64,000 bases of DNA, taken from contig OU612071.1 of assembly GCA_914767715.1 (NCBI GenBank), positions 28,271,681 to 28,335,680 on the forward strand, in the 5' to 3' direction. Positions 57,496-64,000 of this stretch are shown piece by piece (positions within the stretch are counted from its first letter, which is position 1; every line of letters starts with the position of its first letter). Source of the stretch: Membranipora membranacea. Lineage: Eukaryota; Bryozoa; Gymnolaemata; Cheilostomatida; Membraniporidae. The notes below the pieces were generated by a model. It had not been told where the DNA came from, made no database searches, and was given only the letters and a program-made list of their open reading frames with translations. The translations under genes were made by a program, and so were the position numbers.

Positions 57496-58954
57496 GCTCA
57501 GAGTGGTCAGCCCGCTAACAGATTAAGGCTTCAACTGTATTACTTGACTGAACAACGTGACCATACCCAGCTCAATGGAATGCTGCTGAATATCAGCACA
57601 ATGGAATTGCTGTTATGTGATTTATTTCAACACTATTTCTTGTCTTATACAGTAATGTTTGTTAGATTTGGAATCATTGGTTATTTCTTATCTTTTCCCA
57701 CCACAATTTGATCAGATATCCAAAATAAGCCTTGAAATGACATACTTTGAAGCTGTCAGTACCTTTAAAGGGCCTCAGCACCTGTCAGGACTTTTGAAGC
57801 TGAAGGTCCTTAATAAGACTCTGACATTGGAATGTAAACTCATCTCTACTGGCGCTGAAATTTACATTGTAGGCTTTAGAATGAAATTTGACTTGGACAC
57901 GTATTTTGGCGCAGTTATGACAGGCTGACGTAATTACATAATTATCTGACATGATAACAAAGAAATAATCAATTTACAAGATGATATTGGGATTATTTCG
58001 ATCCTAAGGATAGAAAGATAATTAACATTTGCTAACAATAGTAACTCACATGAGTACAACACACAGTAACCTCAATATTCATATCTCCACAGTATTTTGC
58101 TACCTCAAGAACAGTACCTGACGCTATCTACAGCTTCACTTAGGGTCAGGATTTTAAAGATTAACCACACATAATTAAACTGTGCAATATAAAAAAGAAA
58201 ATATACCGCTTTTACTACATAACTCAAAGTAGATGCCAGGTATTCCATAATTTTCCTCAACATCAGATCTATAAAGTGTCCTGTCTAAGATTTTAGCCAT
58301 GATCTATATAGAATCCTGTCTAAGATATAAACTTTAATGACCATAATGGTTTTAGCCTGTTAGAGAATGGGTAAAAAATACTGAAAATTGGACTTATCAG
58401 TTAGTCACCCAAATGTTAGGGAAAAAAAGAGACTTAAACCATATAGAGCCACCTTCAGAGAGTTTCTCTACCCTCTAACTAATGTAAGTATGATCAGCCT
58501 AATATGGGTAGTCTATCTGCAACACTACTTTCACAGTAATCAAGGGCATTGGAATTACCCACAAACATATCATTTCTTTGTATTCCCAAGTTTTGAATCA
58601 ACATCTCTACTCGAATTGTATCAAGTGCCTCGTGAATTCAGAAGAAAATCCAACAATTCATGATTTTGTGCCTGCAATGTTTCTGCACTAGATTTGGCGT
58701 AGTAATATAAGTCTCTGAAATCCAGTCATTTTTAGTGTATTCACAATCTGGCTTAATAATTCCTGTCTGTTACTGTAGGAATTTCCTCCTCTAGTACTCA
58801 TTATGTCAAGGATAGCTACTATGATTTATTGTATCGATATACTTTGAGCTGCCAATCCTGGCTTGATACGAATAACTGGTTGTGAGGTGCCTAAGCCAGA
58901 CGCTCCCCGATATTGGCAGCTGCAAATATCTTGCATGGGCACTGGTGGCTTAAT

Positions 58955-59033
58955 TTTTTTTCATCAGACAGCCGCCACTTGACACCAGAGCGAAGAACGC
59001 TATGAGAACTGTAACACGATTATACATTGTCAT
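58955..59033 (-). pseudogene. orphan copy of lysozyme exon 1 (right arm)
   Basis: On the minus strand MTMYNRVTVLIAFFALVSSG is followed by GCLMKKN and a stop, in place of the intact SCLITESCLDCIKL. A TATA-like 'tatatata' precedes it at the same distance as in the intact gene. No further exons on this strand before the intact gene's own promoter. Confidence 0.8.
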
Positions 59034-59498
59034 GACTTCAAATGATTTTGATGTTCAGCCACTGATACAGCTCTGTATATATAGCTCAGATAGAGTCAGC
59101 TCGCTAACAGATTAAAGCTTCAACTGTATTACTTGACTGAACAACGTGACCATACCCAGCACATTGGAATGTCTCTGAATATCAATACAATGGAATTGCT
59201 TTCATATAATTTATTTCAACACATTTCTTGTCATATATGTAATGTATAGTATGTAATGTATAGTAATGTTTGCTGGATTGGGAACCATTGGATATTTCTA
59301 ACCGTTTCTTGACAACAATTTGATCAGATATCCAAAATAAACCTAGAAATCACATACTTTGAAGCTGTCAGCACCTTTTAAGGGCCTCAGCAGCTGTCAG
59401 CACTTTTGAAGCTGAAGTTCAATAATAAGACTCTGACATTGGAATGTAAACTCATCTCTACTGGCGTTGAAATTCACATTGTAGGCTTTAGAATAGAA

Positions 59499-59660
59499 TC
59501 CGACTTGGACACATATTTTGGCAATGTTATGACAGGCTGACGTAATCATTACGTCAGCCTGTCATAACTTTGCCAAAATATGTGTCCAAGTCGGATTTTT
59601 TGTAAAAATGTCAGATTATTATGTAATTATTATATAATAATCTGACATTTTTACAAAAAA
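59499..59660. repeat. two adjacent near-perfect palindromes
   Basis: 59499-59595 is symmetric about base 59547 with 48-base arms (tccgacttggacacatat ...) and one mismatch. 59596-59660 is symmetric about 59628 with arms ttttttgtaaaaatgtcaga. The left arm of the big duplication has only a single, unfolded version of this sequence (about 50155-50250). Confidence 0.88.
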
Positions 59661-60624
59661 CTAACCAATGTACAAATTATATTGGGATTATTTCGATCCT
59701 AAGGATAGAGAGATTTTAACATTTGCAAACAATAGTAACTCACATGAGTACAACACACAATAACCTGAGAGTCCTCCAGCATTGTTGTCTTGCCTTGTCT
59801 TATTTTGGGGGAGCGTAGCGCTACAAGAATTTACTGTACAGACCCCTGGACAATTTTGTTTATTACTGATAGAACGTTGTCAGTGTTGAGATTATGAGAG
59901 TTGTCTGAGTTTGAGATATTGATGATTTTAGGGAGTTGTTGGTGTGGAATTTTTCTAAGTATTGAGGAATATGGATAAGAAAAAGCCAGGGTAAATCCCT
60001 CGAGACAATAATCTAAACTGGGAACTCGTGCTTGATAGCTAAGGATGTGATCATAATCGTTATCACAGCTATCATACCAGCATCATATTTCCACAGTATC
60101 CTTCTATCTTAATTCTCAACAAAACAAATGTTCTTGCAAAAAAGCATAACATAATATCAACCAGCAAAAACAGTACCTCCTGCTATCTACAACTTTTAAA
60201 CTGTGTAGTGGAGTGACGGCGGGGGATTGTGGGGGGGATTGGGGTGGAAAAACAGAGCGGAATTTGATTATTCAGTAGCGGACCTCAGGATGAATGCCCT
60301 CTATCTTTACTAATTTAGTACAAAGAATATATTTATTATTAGGTGTATTGTTGAGCTGTCTGGCATAGTGATTGTGTGAATATGTCAAATAAATGAAATT
60401 TATTTTCTACGTCTAAGCATTATTTAGCGCCTTATGAATACGGTGTCCAAATAAGAAACGCTCCACATTTTTCTTCATACGGAGACTAGATTATTGCGGA
60501 GTACTCGAAGATTGGTCGGCAGAGAGCTTTGCATGATACTATCCGTATGTCAGTCTTGGCTGTTATCTTGGCTTGTTATCTTATCGCAGCCCATACTACA
60601 GTTAAGACTAAGCCCCTGGTTGTT

Positions 60625-60807
60625 TTACAAGCTACCTGGTATGTAGTGTGAAACTACTTGACAGGTAGCATTGTCTTCTGCAGACAGCCTGCCAATTAGA
60701 TTGCATTTGTCGCTGATGGTCTCGTTGGCCGACATTGCGATATCTGTAGGGATACTACTGATTATCTCCTCATAGTGATCGAGGAAAGCGTTATACCGTT
60801 TATTAAC
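60625..60807 (-). CDS. conserved ORF at the outer end of the right arm, unrecognised
   Basis: Mirror copy of the ORF at 49025-49199, ending YIPGSL and TAA, with the frame intact. The upstream sequence differs between the two (VNKRYN here, SSERYN on the left), so the duplication boundary falls at about 60810. It could be the last exon of an older gene or part of a mobile element. Confidence 0.4.
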   Translation of the reverse strand, partial: VNKRYNAFLDHYEEIISSIPTDIAMSANETISDKCNLIGRLSAEDNATCQVVSHYIPGSL

Positions 60808-60989
60808 AGACACGATGTTGTGTCGTACATATTAATAGTATACATTGCTGAACCGTCATCGGAGCTGACTTTTAGAGAGGTACTTACGACTGCTCTTGTT
60901 TTTTCCCTGCTTGTTTTATCCTTGACAAGGTTAAATCTATCTTTTAACTATCTATTTTAACTTATCTTCATTCTCAAGTTTTATTTTTT

Positions 60990-63785
60990 TCCTTTTCCTC
61001 TTTTTTTCAGCACTATTCGGAAAACATTCTGCTACTGGAATGAAATACAGTACCAATAAAAGGATTAAAGAAAATGTGAATACCATCATTATTGGCTTCG
61101 ATGTTGACGTGTTTTTCTTGTCTTGTCTTCAGGGGGATAACACTGCAAGAATTGTATTATCATAGTGATAGTAAAACGGATACGCATGACCAGCCAAACT
61201 GTGTTGATACTTCTCTCATAACAACTCTCCTGGAAAAAATAACACAAATGAGTGAAAAGCAAGACATCATTCTAAACAGGATAGCCAAGGCAGAAGATGC
61301 TATCCATCAGCATTTAAAAGGGGAGTTCACTGCTCTGACAGATTGGCTGAGTAGTAGAAATAAAAGTAGATCGGAATTTTAAAATAATGTAAACAACAAT
61401 CAACAATCTGATTCCGCCACAACATCACAACAACAGACCAATTTAATGGAATTTTCTCCAACAACAAATCACGATGTATGGCAAGATGTTGACAACTCCA
61501 AAATTAAATCACCACCCACCAACACGACCAAACGAAATCGCCCAAGACAACCACCTACCCCAGGACCTCAAAGTAACACAGAGAAATGAAAGAATACTAC
61601 AGAATTCAAATCTGATAACAACATAGTTATTTCTATCCAGAAAACATCACAAGTATTCACAGGATTATCTCATGACCTAGTGAGAAGGACAATAAACCAG
61701 GAGTATGGACCCATTCTTATCAAAAAAATTAGTTGTCAAACCAGATTATCAGAGAAAATTTGTTGTCTCTTTTGCTTACAGGCCTCCATCTAAACCTAAA
61801 CTTTTTGAGATACATTGACAATTGTTTTGATATATCAAATGATGTCATCATCATTGGTGACTTTAATGTCAACCTAAATGACGAAAAAGTAAAGAAAAAC
61901 TGGTTCAGAAAAATTGTTTCCCAATTCTCACTGACTCAGCTAGTGTCAAGTGACACCAGGGTCAGTGAAAGGTCAAGCACTTTGATTGATCACATCTATG
62001 TTTCAAATCCGCAACAGTTTTATGACACTAAAGTTCTAAATTATTCGCTGAGTGATCATTTCCTTATTTATACATCAAGAATTCTAGGAAAGGGTTTTAG
62101 AGTACCTAGAGAAAGGACAAAGATCACATACAATGATTATAGTCATTTCACAGATATGAACATCCGCAGAGTTTTTGGTAATATTGACTGGAACGAAATT
62201 TTGATGGAAAACGATCCGGACATGATGTTAAACAATTTCAGTCAACGTTTCATGGAACTTGTCAAACAACTAGTTAAAGTAAAATCCAGATTTGTTAAGT
62301 CAAAAATCCTCCCAGTGTGGATGGATGATGAAGTGAGAAGGGAGATGAAGTTGCGGGATACATTCAAATCAGACAAGGATTGGGTTAACTATTGTATCAA
62401 AAGAAATCTAGTGACAAACTTGGTCGTAAGAAAAAGAAATCGCACATGGGAGACCTAGTCAAAAATAGTGACTCACATAATACAAAACCGTTATGGGATG
62501 CTTTGAACGTCAATCCGAAAAGATGTTCTGATTCAGTGTCGATCCTAAATGCAGAGACTTTGAACACTCACTTCACTACTATTGCAGATGTTTTGACTAG
62601 TAAATTGCCAACTCTTCATGCCAGAATGGACCCTCTCACAAAAGCAAAAATGAACCCAATTCCACATTTGACACCATCAGACTGTGTCAAATACATATCT
62701 AGTATCTCAAACAATAAATCTACTGGTTCTGATAATATTTCAGTGAAAATACTGAGAAAAACGTTCCCCTATATTGTTGACATCCTTACTGACATGACAA
62801 ATAGATTTTTGGTTGAAGGAGTTTTCCCAAAAGAATGGAAATCAGCTAGATTCACACCTATTTTTAAAGGTGGTGATAAAAATTTTCCACCCAACTTTCG
62901 ACCAATCTCAGTTTTACCAATGTTATCCAAAATCTTTGAGAAACACATCAATATTCACCTTCAGACAAATTATTTAGAATCAAATAAAATCCTATACAAT
63001 TCACAGTCAGGTTTCAGAACAGGTTTCTCTTGCGCAGATGCTATGCATAAGATATTTAGTGATTGTCTAGACTATAAATCTCAAGGTTATTACATTTCTA
63101 TAATATTTCTGGACTTTAGAAAAGCCTTTGATTGTGTTGATCATGCTATAGTTCTTCAGAAACTGTCTAGATATGGCATCATCCCATAAACTGCTAGCTT
63201 CTTTTTTTAGATAGAAAACAATATGTAACATTCAACCAGTTGAATTCCACATTACTACCTATTTGGAAAGGTGTCCCTCAAGGCTCAATCATTGTCCCAA
63301 CATTATTTTCTATATTCATCAATGATCTTTTAAACTTTACGTCTTTTCTCAACTGTCAATGCTTACGCTGATGTTACTACTTTTTTTTAGCGCCAAAAGC
63401 CACAACAATCTTCAGTTACAGAGATCCTGCAATATTGATCTCAGTGAGATAAAACGATGGTGTAAGTCAAACAAAATGGCGATCAACACAAAAAAATCAC
63501 ACTATCTTCTTTGTAATGCATCATCCAACACAAAATTTTCATTATCAATTTCTGGATCTGAACTTGAGAGACAATCCAAAACTAAACAGTTCAAAGTTAT
63601 CCCGACAATATGCATTCATGTATTACATGACTAAGACACAACCATTTTCATTGTTGGCCTTTATCTTCTATATTTCTTTGTTATTTATTTATTCCATATT
63701 TATTTATTTTTGTTTTATCTTGGCACAATAGGAAGAACATCATTTTAATGATGAAGATTGCTTGCCAATAAACGTTTGAAAAAAA
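60990..63785 (+). pseudogene. LINE with endonuclease and reverse transcriptase (Jockey-superfamily, L2/CR1-like)
   Basis: An ORF1-like coiled segment (MSEKQDIILNRIAKAEDAIH) is at 61248. The endonuclease has VIIIGDFNVNLN, then STLIDHIYVSN, then LSDHFLIYTS (61830-62090). The RT in 62690-63400 has NNKSTGSDNISVKILRK, PEEWK-like KEWKSARFTPIFKGGDKNFP, RPISVLPMLSKIFEKHI, SGFRTGFSCADAM, IFLDFRKAFDCVDHAI, then after a frame break GVPQGSI and INDLLNF. The catalytic YADD reads YADV near 63363. The 3' end is 'caataaacgtttgaaaaaaa' at about 63766-63785. At least three frameshifts and the mutated active site mean it cannot replicate on its own, but it is the best-preserved LINE in the window. Confidence 0.9.
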
Positions 63786-63789
63786 AAGT

Positions 63790-64000
63790 TATTGCATATC
63801 TATGTGAGATAAAATATCTTTGTGGAGAAAAAACCCAAAAACGTAATGATATTTCCATTATAGTTACATGCAGAGGCAAACTTTGTTGCAGATATACTAA
63901 TTTTGTTGCAAATGATAAAAATCATTGTAATCTGTAATTATTGCTTAACGTAGGTAGGTAGTTAGGTGCATTACCATAGCAAATTGATTGGTCAGAACGC
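63790..64000. other. no gene recognised
   Basis: AT-rich flank after the LINE poly(A) tail. Nothing supported. Confidence 0.5.

Larger units (their letters stand above)
57985..60815. repeat. right arm of the large inverted duplication
   Basis: Complementary to the left arm (49019-54480). It also contains an internal direct duplication: 57440-58160 resembles 58990-59810, both beginning with the lysozyme promoter region read from the other strand and both including 'ttatttcgatcctaaggata'. The unit therefore exists as a tandem pair here and once in the left arm. Confidence 0.92.

Overview
The window comes from the nuclear genome of an animal, most likely an invertebrate. It is AT-rich. Its genes are split into short exons with GT..AG introns, and transposable-element debris from many superfamilies fills the rest. 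The host genes I can name are animal ones: a TRAF-type RING/zinc-finger protein, TADA1 (a SAGA coactivator subunit) and an invertebrate-type (i-type) lysozyme. The lysozyme argues against a vertebrate. I cannot name the phylum. I see no bacterial operons, rRNA or CRISPR.

Layout. 1.0-2.4 kb (-): 5' half of a TRAF-like gene running towards the left edge. 3.2-3.7 kb: short element of TAGACCC/AAAATGACCC repeats. 4.0-6.2 kb: satellite with a unit of about 436 bp. 6.7-14.5 kb (-): a six-exon gene for a protein of about 207 aa that I do not recognise, with a Gypsy fragment and a tRNA-derived SINE in its first intron. 15.2 kb: LINE fragment. 17.0-22.7 kb: broken Mutator-like (MULE) transposon with long inverted repeats. 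22.9-29.8 kb: a second element with TIRs and a perfect 9-bp target duplication. 30.2-32.0 kb: foldback element and LINE relic. 33.0-39.4 kb (+): complete TADA1 gene of ten coding exons. 39.4-46 kb: minisatellites, a LINE fragment and two unrecognised small membrane-protein ORFs. 46.3-48.6 kb (-): decayed LINE. 49.0-60.8 kb: large inverted duplication whose centre holds the lysozyme gene (54.75-57.45 kb, -). 61.0-63.8 kb (+): LINE with endonuclease and reverse transcriptase.

The two most interesting structures are these. (1) In TADA1 intron 6 a 39-bp minisatellite of 29 copies has been built from the 3' splice site plus the start of the next exon. The gene therefore carries 29 consecutive copies of the same acceptor. 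Two 40-bp units divide the array into blocks with different reading-frame consequences. (2) The lysozyme locus is an inverted duplication with three copies of the promoter plus signal-peptide exon, only one of them attached to a full gene. Insertions in one arm can be read against the empty site in the other, which reveals a TTAA-targeting MITE and a 2.2-kb TIR element. The surviving lysozyme keeps the catalytic Asp position but appears to lack the catalytic Glu.

Gene models were built by hand from splice signals and phase. Repeat relationships were judged by eye, without alignment software.
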